From Saussurea involucrata (lineage: Eukaryota > Streptophyta > Magnoliopsida > Asterales > Asteraceae), in NCBI GenBank assembly GCA_033807775.1, contig CM066319.1, positions 160,337,983 to 160,401,982 of the forward strand: DNA of 64,000 bases, read 5' to 3'. The notes beneath the pieces are model-generated. The model made no database searches. It saw only the letters and a program-made list of their open reading frames with translations, and was not told where the DNA came from. Each line of letters opens with the position of its first letter. Position 1 is the stretch's first letter. Made by a program: the position numbers and the translations under genes. Positions 1 to 10,061 of the stretch are shown one piece after another.

Positions 1-1805
1 ATTATTTCTGATGCTGCTAATAAACCTCATGGAGTTGAAAACCCTGAGGGAACCGAGAAACCTCCCTCTGAATTTGAGGGGGAGCAACTCGATGAGGAAG
101 CTGAAGCTGATGTCCTTGAACCTTATGCTGATGAAGAAGAAGCTGAAGAAGAAGAAGACGATGAAGACGTTGATATCGATGATGATGAACCATCATCTTC
201 CCCAAAAGATGATAATGATGACGATGATGATGATATCGACTGCTCCTTCCAGCCGATCAAAAGAACCCCTGCTCTCAAAGGGGTAGTCTTCAAAGACACT
301 TCAGGGGAGGGGACCAAGAAAAAGCATGCAGCGACAAAAGCCGACAAGGGCAAAAACAAAGGCGTCGCTACAGAAGGCAATCTGACTATCTTGCTTCGAA
401 AGCCAGTTTGTCAGGTACAATATCTTTTCTTCCCTTACATTGCATCCCTCCTCTATCCCTTCTCAACCTCAGTTCTCATCTCCATAAAACCTCTATACAC
501 TTAAACCTCATTCTTTCTCTATCTCTTCTTCCAAATGATCTTACTTAAACGATCGTTACGTTTCAGCTAGTCCTCTCCCCTGCTTGAGGATCCAGCTGAA
601 GTTCCTCCGGCTGCAATTCCAATAATCCCAGCCCCAAGTGCTGAAGAAAGAATCCCAGTCTTAGACTTCGCTGAGACTGATGACATTTTTGAAGAAGAAC
701 AGGAAGAAGAACCGCTCTCTCACAAGAATAGACCTTCCTTGGTTCCTCAAACGCCAAGTGAAGAAGAAATGAAAAGAAGAGCAGCTATGATCCAACAGCT
801 AGAGGATCGACGATTCGTTCCTGTTCATCTTAACATTCTCTCAAAAGATGAAGTCATGGAATCTCTTAGAGCTGAAAAACTCTTCGCTGAACGAAAGAAG
901 GCTGAAGAAAAATACAGAGAATATGCCCTAGAGCTCGCTCAACGTTCTTTCGACGATCCAGACTTGAAAAGATTTCCTGTTGCTGTCCAAAAGAAACTGA
1001 TGAAGGACGCACAGAAGACTCACCAAGAAAAGACCAAAGTCAGCGGCACCATACTCGAGTGGTGTAAGAAGATGTGCCACTACAGACCACATCCCTCAAG
1101 GATAAAAGCTGTAAATGTCAGAGGGAGATACGCTCTGAAAAATAACATAAAGGTACCGATCGTTCATGTCCAAGTAGTCAGGAAAACGGCCACAACAGAA
1201 CTGTCTACATCTCATCCCTGAACACCTTTGGTCTCGTTGAATGGTTGGAGATGAGAATAGCAATTCAAAGATCCCGCTCAACTTTCAAGACCTATGTTGA
1301 ACGAGAAATAAACTGGCAGATCGACTTGGTTTCCTCAGCGGTTGATATTCCTTGTCTACCACAAATTCAGAAGAAGCGAGCTGCTCCAAAGAAGAAGACC
1401 CCTTCTTCTCCAGGCCCGACAATAAGAAACGAGACAGGGATTGAATTGTCTCATGACGTAGTTCTTGGTCCTGCCCCTGACCTCTCCGGACTAGACGTAT
1501 CTCTACCTCCTGCTGAAACCTTCTTCTCTGGCAGAGTAATCAGCAATCCTTATGGCATCTTCTTCTATGACTTCAATGGTCGTGAATGCTTTCAACGCAT
1601 CTCTGAGTTATACAAAACTCCAATCGAACAACTCAGATATTTACTATACTGGTGTGAGTACAAACAAAGTCTCTTTGGACAACTCCTGAAACCCCACATC
1701 TATCGCGAAGCAAAGAAAAGAAGGGACCTGGGAGTCATAGTCCCTGATTGGATGATTCCAGAGACTGACACTCTTGATGAACTCGTCAAGAAAGAACCTG
1801 GTTAG
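1..1805 (+). pseudogene. Sirevirus extra (env-position) ORF, spliced, frameshifted
   Basis: Exon 1 is open from base 1 to 414 and encodes a very acidic stretch (runs of E and D) followed by a Lys-rich part. A GT donor follows at 415. The best acceptor is TTTCAGCTAG ending at 570, giving a 156-bp intron; exon 2 then continues in phase from 571. Using the first AG (566) instead would lead to an immediate stop. Exon 2 is related over its length to the intact copy at 61261-62493. Near 1175-1185 one base has been lost relative to that copy: the first frame stops at 1219-1221 and the protein continues in another frame to TAG at 1803-1805. The start lies outside the window. Function is unknown; extra ORFs at this position in Sireviruses are called env-like only by position, and I see no signal peptide or membrane segment. 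Confidence 0.7.
415..570 (+). other. Spliceosomal intron inside retrotransposon ORF
   Basis: GTACAATATC donor at 415 and TTTCAGCTAG acceptor ending 570, with a pyrimidine-rich body rich in CTC and TTC. Removal joins two phase-0 exons. The right-hand copy of this family has an intron at the same codon (62644-62494, 151 bp) with the same acceptor sequence, so it was present in their common ancestor. Confidence 0.7.
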
Positions 1806-2079
1806 CTGATAGGATTTCCTGTAATTCTTCTATCCTTTATCAGCTTATATCTTTTGTACTTGTAAATTTATTTGTTGTACTTGTAATTTTTCCACTTCCC
1901 TCTGTAACTTATACGAAGTTTAAAGAAAAATTTCAGCGAATGTACTTTACTCCATCAGTACTTAAAAGATCCCAGAAAACAGTAAAAGGGACAAATATTT
2001 TATGAGTTCTTTTTATCCTTATGTTTTCATACTTAGCAATTTCCTTATGTTGCTATGTCATAATCAAATAGGGGGAGAT

Positions 2080-3046
2080 TGTTGATCCAAACCCTCAGTG
2101 ATTTGATAATGACTCTCTGATAAACACTTAGTGAAAATCATAGGTAGACAATATGTATTAATGTTTTGTCATCAAAGAAAATACTAAGTCTGTTTAGTAT
2201 CGCTGATGAAAACATATGCTTTAATTTACACAGTCAGCGACACTGTTCATCAATAGGACCTGAACCTGTTCAGTCTTGTTGATGATCGCTAATAATCTTA
2301 GTTGTTTACTTATGATCCCTGAAGACAAGTTTCACGTCAACTATGTTCTACGCTAAAGTCGAAGATCAAGCCAAAGAACCAGCGACAAGTCTACTAATGA
2401 ACTGATGCGGATATCAGCGAAGCCAAGATTTGTCCACTCAACGTGATGTTTCAAGTAGAAGACTTCAGCGAACGCTGAACTTTATCATTCGCTGATAAAG
2501 AACTATTCAGCGAATGCTGATCATGAAGTTTCCTCTACAAGTTACTTTTGTCTTACCCCCTTGCACGCCTCCGTACGATAATGTCAGAATGAACATCCCT
2601 TTTGTCCAGAATCGTACAACCAACTCTGATTCTACACTGTTCATCATGCGGCTACTAGGTTGTCTACAAAGGTCAAACCATGCAACCAATCAGTTGCTGC
2701 CACGTGTAAAGTTGTACTGATATGCATTAAATGCATGCAGTATATAAAGGAAACCCTACTTCAGAAATGAAGTGCTCGGCCATCTCCTTCTTACTATTTC
2801 TATGTGTTAGAATATTAGTCTTTAATATTCTTACTTTCTCTCTATCTTATTTATAGTGCAAGAAATCTTAGTGATTCTCTTAACTTGTTTAGATTAGGTT
2901 TATTCCTATATTTGTTCCGCAACAAGTTGTAAATTGTTTGATACATATCAATAAACAATTTAGAAAAGTAAAAGATGTGTGTTTGTATTCAACCCCCCCC
3001 CCCCCCCCCCCGTTCTATAAACTTGTATAACCCCTCCGGGACACCA
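2080..3046 (+). repeat. 3' LTR of Sirevirus family A (left)
   Basis: Starts TGTTGATCC directly after the purine tract and ends GGGACACCA, about 967 bp. The other copy of this LTR is at 60021-60992 (972 bp, minus strand). It has a TATA box TATATAAAG at 2741-2749. U3 is crowded with the word TCAGCGA or its complement, including a perfect inverted repeat TTCAGCGAACGCTGAA near 2463. A homopolymer of 18 C lies at 2994-3011 in the 3' part. Confidence 0.8.
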
Positions 3047-3438
3047 GGAAACGTGCATACATATTCATACTGAATATAACACATACATAACATTTCACGT
3101 AAAAACAATTAAAATGAAGGAAAAACTATATCGAGGTGGATGTCATATCGAAGAGCACGAAATTCTCGTTTTTTTATATAATTTGTTTGATTAAAATATT
3201 ATTAATTTTTAAGATAATTTATTTTAAACTTTAAGGGGGTAAAAAAATTCTAATTAAAAAAGAAAATAAAAAGTCAAAGATGGTAGGCGCTAATTTAAAT
3301 TTCCAGATTTGTCCCTAATCACTTCTCAATTGGTTTCATTAAGTTTTAACCATTGATTAATTTTCCAAATCTTGATCAATGGTTGTGACTTGTCCTCATG
3401 TTCACAATTGAAAATGAGTTTTTATTTGAACTCACCCC

Positions 3439-3440
<2 letters not shown>
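3047..3440. other. AT-rich intergenic DNA
   Basis: Flank of the left LTR. No gene, tRNA or recognisable element end is seen here. Confidence 0.5.
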
Positions 3441-3481
<41 letters not shown>

Positions 3482-3743
3482 GTGATATTTTTTGCAAACC
3501 AGTGTATTTGTACAAACTCGTACAAACCATACCTAGCTTCATGATTTTGTAAATTTGGCTTCATGAATATTTTTATATATATTTTGGCTTCATGAATATA
3601 TAATTTGGCTTCATGAATATATCATTTGGCATTTTTAACTAATTTTTTTACAAAAATAAGGGTATTTTAGGGCTCCACCGAAAAAAATTAGTTAAAAATG
3701 TCAAATGATATATTCATGAAGTCAAATTATATATTCATGAAGC

Positions 3744-3778
<35 letters not shown>

Positions 3779-3861
3779 TGAAGCCAAATTTACAAAATCA
3801 TAAAGCTAGGTATGGTTTGTACGAGTTTGTACAAATACACTGGTTTGCAAAAGATACCCAG

Positions 3862-3910
<49 letters not shown>
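3441..3910. mobile_element. Foldback (long inverted repeat) element embedded in TA microsatellites
   Basis: A TA repeat (about 3442-3477) is followed by a left arm (about 3477-3665) containing GCAAACCAGTGTATTTGTAC and three copies of a GGCTTCATGAATAT motif. A short centre near 3650-3690 leads to a right arm (about 3690-3866) that is the reverse complement of the left one, ending in a second TA repeat (about 3864-3910). Both arms translate to the same meaningless peptide on opposite strands, which confirms the symmetry. Ends at the left and right are AGGGGTGATAT and its diverged counterpart. It has no coding capacity. MULE-type elements that target TA repeats (Micron/TAFT-like) are one possible class; this is a guess. 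Confidence 0.65.
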
Positions 3911-3913
<3 letters not shown>

Positions 3914-4969
3914 ACTCCTTAACATATTTTAACGTAATTATGTATGTTAATGTGATATGTTAAAACGTATTTTTTTAACATATTTTAGTTAATATATGAT
4001 TATTATGTTAATGTGATAAGAGTGTAAAACGAAAATTGAAAAAGTAAGGAATGTACCATAAATTAAATAATTAACTATAAGGGTATGAATTGTAAATATT
4101 AAATATTATTTTATGTAGTATATATGATATATAATTAAATAATTAAATAAAAAACTATTCAATATTGGACTCATTTCGAAGGTATCAAAGAGACGATTAC
4201 AATGGTGTAACTTGTTAAAATTAAAACGTATTTTTTTAACGTATTTTTGTTAATATATGATTATATGTGTTAATATAATAAAAGTGTAAAATTAAATTCA
4301 GAAAACTAAAAGGTATAAAATAAACTAAGTAAATAATTACAAGGGTATAAAATGTAAATTCCAAATCAAAATATATAAATTAAGTGGACCGGGAGACACT
4401 AACCTCCTAATCGCGGGACACCAACCTCCTAATCGCGGGCAAATTGATTTGGTCCGCGATCGCGGGTCCAATCACAGGAAAATTAGGTATTTTTACAAAG
4501 CTAAAGAGATTTAGAGTATTTCTGCAAATCAAAGTCAAACTTTGGGTATTTTGATAAATTTTCCAAATAAAAAGCTTATTTTAATGATTGTTAATTAATG
4601 TTATAGTGGTAGGTTAAAGATGTCCTTAATAAATATAATAGAGAATATATTAACACACTGATACTTTGTTATTTAGTTGTGTTTTAATGATTAAACCAAT
4701 GGTTTAATGATTTTTATTAATTATATAATATTTTAACGTTAAATATTTATGAATGCTCTATCAGTTTGGATGAGATTACAGTTCTCATGTCTTCGTATAT
4801 CCTTTTCGATCTACTACACCAGTGTTATTGTCTTCCTCTCGATCCACTGTTACGTCCTCATTGTGCTAACCTTTTGAGATTTCATTTGCTTATTTTTTTT
4901 ACAAAATGGCGTCTTCTTTTGATTTCTTTGATTGAGCTCCAAAGTAGTGTATGTTCCTCGTCTATCTAA
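3911..4969. other. AT-rich DNA with Helitron-like debris and a short tandem duplication
   Basis: About 4140-4390 resembles the interior of the Helitron at 34257-35182 (shared stretches such as CTCATTTCGAAGGTAT and GATTACAATGGT in the same order), so it is probably a decayed relative. About 4393-4442 contains a roughly 24-bp unit with ACCTCCTAATCGCGGG twice in tandem. No gene is seen. Confidence 0.45.
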
Positions 4970-5260
4970 GGGGACGTTTATAAAACGCTTATCCGGGTAA
5001 GTACTTACCAAGTCATATTAGCTTACCAGATAAATATGGCAAGGACCAAGAATCTTACCCGGTATGAGCGGAAGCAAGAACCGAGAGTCTTACCCGGTAA
5101 GTGAGTGCGACGATTCTTACCACGGTTAGTTCTTACGACCGGCTAAATTGTAGCATATGATGCCATTTTGGTGGACTAAAATATTACCCGGGAAGTAGGT
5201 GATAGTGTTGAATTTTACCGGTAAACACTTACCCGGATAAGTGATCAAGTAAACGGCCCC
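4970..5260. mobile_element. Tourist-like MITE, family 'GGGGCCGTTTAC', copy 1
   Basis: Flanked by TAA on both sides (4967-4969 and 5261-5263). Ends are GGGGACGTTTATAAAACG and, on the other strand, GGGGCCGTTTACTTGATC. The interior is full of near-palindromes of the form CTTACCCGGTAAG. The 3-bp TAA/TTA target and the ends fit PIF/Harbinger-derived MITEs. Sister copies lie at 44834-45143 and 52268-52536. Confidence 0.75.
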
Positions 5261-5393
5261 TAAATGATCTATGTGTCTTTATACTGACTTTTTTGCGTTC
5301 TTGCATCGTTAAAACTCCGCTGGTCATTTGGCACATAAGTGTTGGGATAATCTCAATCATACCTTAAGTACTAGATATGTAAATAGGGCAAAG

Positions 5394-5460
5394 ATGAAAA
5401 GGTGTGACCTTTCATATGAAAATGTGTGACCTTTCATATGAAAAGGTGTGACCTTTCATC
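5394..5460 (+). repeat. Tandem palindromic 22-bp repeats, 3 units (5' LTR)
   Basis: The unit GAAAAGGTGTGACCTTTCAT can fold on itself (AAAGGT with ACCTTT). Three units here against four in the 3' LTR at 11656-11742, just upstream of the TATA box, where promoter enhancer repeats are expected. Confidence 0.8.
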
Positions 5461-5574
5461 CTCCAACCGCCATAACCGAACAGTTACAATGGTTCATTGG
5501 CACCGATTGATCTAGTATAAATAGGAATCATATGTAACAGATTATGAAAGAAAAAGATAGACGAAAAACACATA

Positions 5575-6561
5575 GGCTGCGTTTGGTTGGGCGGATTCCG
5601 AAGGAATTGGATGGAATTGGAATGGTCAATTCCATTGACCAAATTCCATTGTGCTGTTTGGTTTGCAATGGAATGGAATTGATTTCCTGAATTCCCTCCC
5701 ATTAAGGAATTCACCATTCCTTCATAAAAGCCATGGAATTGAAATCCATTCCATCTCTATTTGTGTTTATGACAATAATACCCCCATTTTATTCACCGCC
5801 GACCAACACCAATTCAACGCCGACCAACACCAATTCCGGCCACCTTGTCCAGACTCCGGTGACCATCGTCGGCTACTGTCGGCGCACGCACCACCACAGA
5901 TCACAGCAGCGACCTTCTCCCCTTCTCGTTTTCTTGCTCGATCACAAACCTGCAGAACCACCTTCGTCTTCAATCGACGAACATCCAGTGTGCAATCACG
6001 AAGGCAAAATCGAATTGGGTCAGTGTGCAATCGACGAAGGCAACATTAGTCAGGAAGACTTGTTTGCTTCTTCTCTGTTTGATTTCTTCGTCAGGAACTC
6101 CTTCACCGATCAAGGATTTGTTTCTCTCGATTTGCTTCTCCTTCATCGCCTTCAAACCCTTGCTGCTGGATCTATTTCGTTTGCAATGGAAAAGAGAGGA
6201 GGGGGTCCTGCGATGGAGAAGAAGAATGGAAAAGAAAGGAGGGTGCTGCGATGGGGAAGACAAAGTGAAAAGAGAGGACGGCGAGAAAGGATGAGATAGC
6301 AATTAGGTTACATTTTTTCATTGTATGTTAATTTTATAATTAAAAAAATTAAAATTAAAGAAAGGGTATTTTAGTCATTTTTCATAATTCCATTCTGATT
6401 CCATTACAAACCAAACAGACAGATTCCAAGATTACATTCCATTTCCTGCCAACCAAACAGCTGGTCAAACCTGATAACATTCCATTCCAATTCCTTCCAG
6501 ATTCCAATTCCTTTGACATATTCCATTCCTGCAGAAATCATTCTGCGAACCAAACGCAGCC
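5575..6561. mobile_element. TIR element nested in the copia 5' LTR
   Basis: The uninterrupted 3' LTR shows the exact empty site. The insertion is 987 bp, flanked by ATA (5572-5574 and 6562-6564), and begins and ends with the 14-bp terminal inverted repeat GGCTGCGTTTGGTT. Subterminal regions are rich in GGAATTGG/CCAATTCC, as in Tourist-like MITEs. A 3-bp duplication favours PIF/Harbinger derivation, although ATA is not the usual TTA/TAA. The GC-richer interior (about 5780-6300) has overlapping reading frames on both strands with no recognisable domain; it could be captured host sequence but nothing identifies a source. Confidence 0.8.
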
Positions 6562-6836
6562 ATATTCTCTTAAATTCTCTCAAAGTTCATCATTGTTCTT
6601 CATCATGGAAGCATAGTTTGATTCGTCGGGTTCGAGAGTTCGATTCTTGAACGGGTTGTTGTATCCTCTAGATAGACGTCCAATCGATACGGTACAAGGG
6701 ACGAATTTCTGTCTAAGGACACTGCTTGGCAGGCCTCAATCCAAATAACGGTCTTCTTCAACTTCGTGATCAAGAAAGTCGAGTTAGTATTTTATCTTGA
6801 ACTTTTGATTATGTATTTTCATTGATATGTAAATTT

Positions 6837-6883
<47 letters not shown>

Positions 6884-6956
6884 ATAATTCAGTATTTCCA
6901 TTTGATTCAATATTGTGTGTTACGAATTTCAATTCGTGTATCTAAGGTCTAACAAT

Positions 6957-6971
6957 CTTAGACAGAAATTC
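6957..6971 (+). promoter_or_regulatory. Unusual primer-binding region, complementary to the element's own LTR
   Basis: Two bases after the LTR end lies CTTAGACAGAAATTC. It is the perfect reverse complement of 6703-6717 inside the LTR. The usual plant copia site TGGTATCAGAGC (initiator tRNA-Met), present in the other two complete retroelements of this window, is absent. Its first six bases also pair with TCTAAG at 6941-6946, at the end of the LTR. Confidence 0.6.
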
Positions 6972-6979
6972 CATTTACG

Positions 6980-9133
6980 ATGGAAAACTCTTCTTTGTTG
7001 AAATCAAATGTGGAGAAACCCGAAAAATTTAAGGGTTCCGATTTTAGAAGATGGCAACAAAAGATGCTCTTCTACTTGACAACTTTGAAAGTGTCTAACG
7101 TTCTTACCGATCAAGCACCGACACCACCGGTTGGAGAGGGAGAAAACGCCCCATCCCAAATTGAATTGGCTATGTTCCAACGATCCTTGGATATTTGGAA
7201 CGCCAACGCATATAATTGTCGGAATTTTATTCTTAATGGTTTGGCTGATGGTCTTTATGACATATATTCATCCTTCACCACGGCAAGAGAAATTTGGGAG
7301 TCGTTGGAATCAAAGTACAAGACGGAAGTCGCTTGTTCCAAACGATTTATCGTGGGCAAATTCCTAAACTATAAGATGACGGATTCCAAACCGGTCGTGA
7401 AACAAGTAGAAGAAATGCAAATCTTGGTCCATGAATTGGAAGTCGAAGGTATGGGCATCAACTCTAATTTTGTTATTGATTCAATTATTGACAAGTTACC
7501 TCCATCATGGAAAAATTTTAAACTCTATCTTAAACATTTGTCCGAGGATATGAGTTTTGAGCAATTGATACTCAAATTGCGGGTGGAGGAGGACAACCGG
7601 ATGAATGAGAAGGCGGATGCAATCTCGTTGGAACCAAATGCAAACATGGTTACCGGAAACTCATCAAAGTCAGAGTTCCAAAAAGGAAAGGGAAAGGCGA
7701 TGGGTTTCAAGCAAAATCTCAATGCTTCAAACCCACTATCCGTACAACGAAGGCCTTTCAAGAAGCGTGTGATGAGTTGCTGGGTATGCGGCAAGCCGGG
7801 GCATCAAGCGAAGGATTGCCGCCATAGGAGAAACCATGGTGGTCCCGGAGGAGGAGGCGCCGGAGGAGGAGGTGCCGGTGGAAACCCCCATCAAGCCAAT
7901 GTGGTCAATGCTCCAAATCAATTCGTTGGAGTAATTGAGGCTTTTATGGTTACAAATATGACCGATTGGTGGGTTGATACCGGTGCCACCAAACATATTT
8001 GTAACTCCAAGAACATGTTTGCTACTTACCAAAAAGTTGATGATGAAGAACCCATGTATATGGGTAATGCCACGACCACAAAAGTTGAAGGGAAGGGGAA
8101 GGTGAATCTCAAGCTTACATCGGGGAAGGAACTTGTGCTCACCAATGTCTTGCATGTACCGGCTATTACAAAGAACTTGATTTCTGGACCCACACTTAGT
8201 AACAAAGGATTTAAGATAGTGTTTGAATCGGATAAATTTGTGATTACTAAGGGTGGGATGTATGTTGGCAAGTGCTACCTTAATGAGGGGCTCTTCAAAC
8301 TTAGTGTGATGAACAATGACGATGTAAATACTGTAAATATTGTAAATAGCAATAAAACCGCGGGCTCTAGCTCCGCTTCTATGTACATGCTTGACTCTTC
8401 TTCCTTATGGCATTCCCGTCTAGGACATGTAAACTTCCGATCCTTACAAAGGATGACAAGACTTGGGTTATTACCCAAGTGTTCCATGGATAACAACACA
8501 AAATGTGAGGTATGTGTTGAATCTAAATATTCAAGCCATCCACACAAATCTGTTGAAAAGTCTAACCAAGTACTTGGACTTATCCACAGCGATTTATGTG
8601 ATTATAAAGACACACCCACACGTAGAGGAAAGAACTATTATGTATCATTTATTGATGATTGCAGTAAATATTGTTATGTATATCTAATACATACCAAAGA
8701 TGAAGCTTTGAATATGTTTAAGACATACAAGGCTGAAGTTGAAAACCAACTTGATAAAAGAATAAAAATTCTGAGATCCGATAGAGGAGGAGAGTATGAG
8801 TCTAAGGACTTTGCAGAATTTTGTTCTCATCATGGCATAGTTCACCAAACCACAGCTCCCTATACTCCACAACAAAATGGAGTAGCCGAAAGGAAAAATA
8901 GAACATTGAAAAACATGATCAATTCAATGTTGATTACTTCGGGAGCACCACATAGTTTGTGGGGTGAAGCCTGCTTAACTGCAAATATGATACTTAATAG
9001 AATTCCTAATAAAAAGAGCGACAAATCACCTTATGAACTATGGAAAGGAAAACTTCCTTCCTACAAAAGGATGAAAGTGTGGGGTTGCCTTGCAAAGGTT
9101 CAAGTACCTTTACCCAAAAGGACAAAAACTTAG
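6980..9133 (+). pseudogene. copia gag - protease - integrase - start of RT linker
   Basis: Starts at ATG 6980, 25 bp after the LTR. The gag part (about residues 1-260) has the KFKGSDFRRWQQKMLFYL motif common in plant copia gag. A CCHC zinc knuckle (CWVCGKPGHQAKDC) lies near residue 267, followed by a Gly-rich stretch. The protease has WVDTGATKH near 330. The integrase begins with an HHCC zinc-binding region (LWHSRLGHVNF ... CEVCVESK) and carries the D,D,E core: HSDLCDY, RSDRGGEYES and QQNGVAERKN. The frame is lost in a run of five A (9124-9128), where one extra base makes a stop shortly after; the next segment continues in frame 3. Product: structural and early enzymatic part of the polyprotein. 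Confidence 0.9.
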
Positions 9134-10061
9134 ACCGAAGACCATTGATTGTGTATATCTTGGCCCTGCAAGTAATAGTGCTGCTTATAGATTTATGGTC
9201 TATAAGTCAAACAATGAAGATATCCACAACAACACAATTATGGAATCAATTGAGGCTGAATTCTTTGAACACATATTTCCTTACAAGGATAAAGGGAAAG
9301 AAATCTCTAATCCAAGGAAGAGAGTATGTGAAGTAGAGAACACCGATAGTGTTGAGAAACCAAATGAAGAAGGTACATCAAAGGCTCAAGAAGAAAACCT
9401 AGAGCCTAGAAGAAGTAAAAGGGGAAAGATTGCTAAAGACTTTGGACCCGACTTCATGACATTTGTTGTCGATGAAGAACCTCAATCCTATAAAGCCGCC
9501 ATGGATTCATCGGAGGCACCTTATTGGAAAGAGGCTATTCAAGGTGAGATAGACTCCATTGTTCAAAATAACACATGGAGATTGGTAGATTTACCACCGG
9601 GTCACAAGGTAATTGGTCATAAATGGATCTTCAAGCGGAAATTGAGACCCGATGGCACTATAGAGAAGTACAAAGCTCGACTAGTTGCCAAGGGGTACCG
9701 ACAAAAGGAAGGTCAAGACTTCTTCAACACCTATTCATCGGTTACTAGGATCACGTCTATACGGACGTTGATTGCGATAGCGGCTATACATAACTTAAAG
9801 ATACATCAAATGGATGTGAAAACCGCGTTCTTGAATGGTAAATTAGAAGAAGAGATATATATGAAACAACCGGAAGGTTCTGTTGTAAAAGGCCAAGAGA
9901 ACAAAGTCTGTAAGTTGATTAAGTCTCTTTATGGACTTAAACAAGCGCCAAAGCAGTGGCATGAGAAGTTTGATAACACTATGTTGTCAAATGGTTATCA
10001 CATAAATGAATGTGATAAGTGTGTTGATGTGAAACAATACAAAGATGCTTATGTATGTTGA
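9129..10061 (+). pseudogene. copia reverse transcriptase, N-terminal two thirds (frame-shifted segment)
   Basis: Continues the polyprotein after the A-run frameshift. It contains the integrase C-terminal linker (a basic and acidic region with RRSKRGK), then RT motifs: WKEAIQGEIDSI, KWIFKRKLRPDGTIEKYKAR, AKGYRQKEGQDF, MDVKTAFLNGKLEEEIYM and LYGLKQAPKQWHEKF. The segment ends in a stop at 10059-10061 just before the catalytic YVDD box. A short deletion between two TTATGT words probably removed about a dozen bases and shifted the frame. Confidence 0.88.

Larger units (their letters stand above)
1..3046 (+). mobile_element. Sirevirus-like LTR retrotransposon, 3' part (family A, left copy)
   Basis: The left edge of the window cuts this element, so gag, pol and the 5' LTR are not visible. 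What remains, in order, is a two-exon extra ORF (1-1805), an untranslated stretch (1806-2069), a polypurine tract AGGGGGAGAT (2070-2079) and a 3' LTR (2080-3046). The order 'extra ORF, purine tract, LTR starting TGTTG' is that of plant Sireviruses (SIRE lineage of Ty1/copia). Because no pol is visible, the lineage is inferred from this layout and from similarity in plan to the complete element at 15075-30246. A diverged copy of the same family lies in inverted orientation at 60021-64000. Confidence 0.75.
5340..6954 (+). repeat. 5' LTR of the copia element, with nested insertion
   Basis: Starts TGTTGGGATAATC and ends GGTCTAACA. Without the inserted element (5575-6561 plus a 3-bp duplication) it is about 625 bp, matching the 629-bp 3' LTR. 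TATA box TATAAATA at 5516-5523. Three tandem copies of a 22-bp palindromic unit at 5394-5460. A TA microsatellite lies near 6840-6876. Confidence 0.88.

Noticed and set aside
3376..3963. Peptides rich in Ile-Tyr repeats on both strands
   Set aside because: Produced by TA microsatellites and the inverted repeat arms, not genes.
5733..6299. 188-codon ORF inside the TIR element in the copia 5' LTR
   Set aside because: Overlaps other open frames on both strands, low-complexity sequence, no motif; reported only as part of the element.
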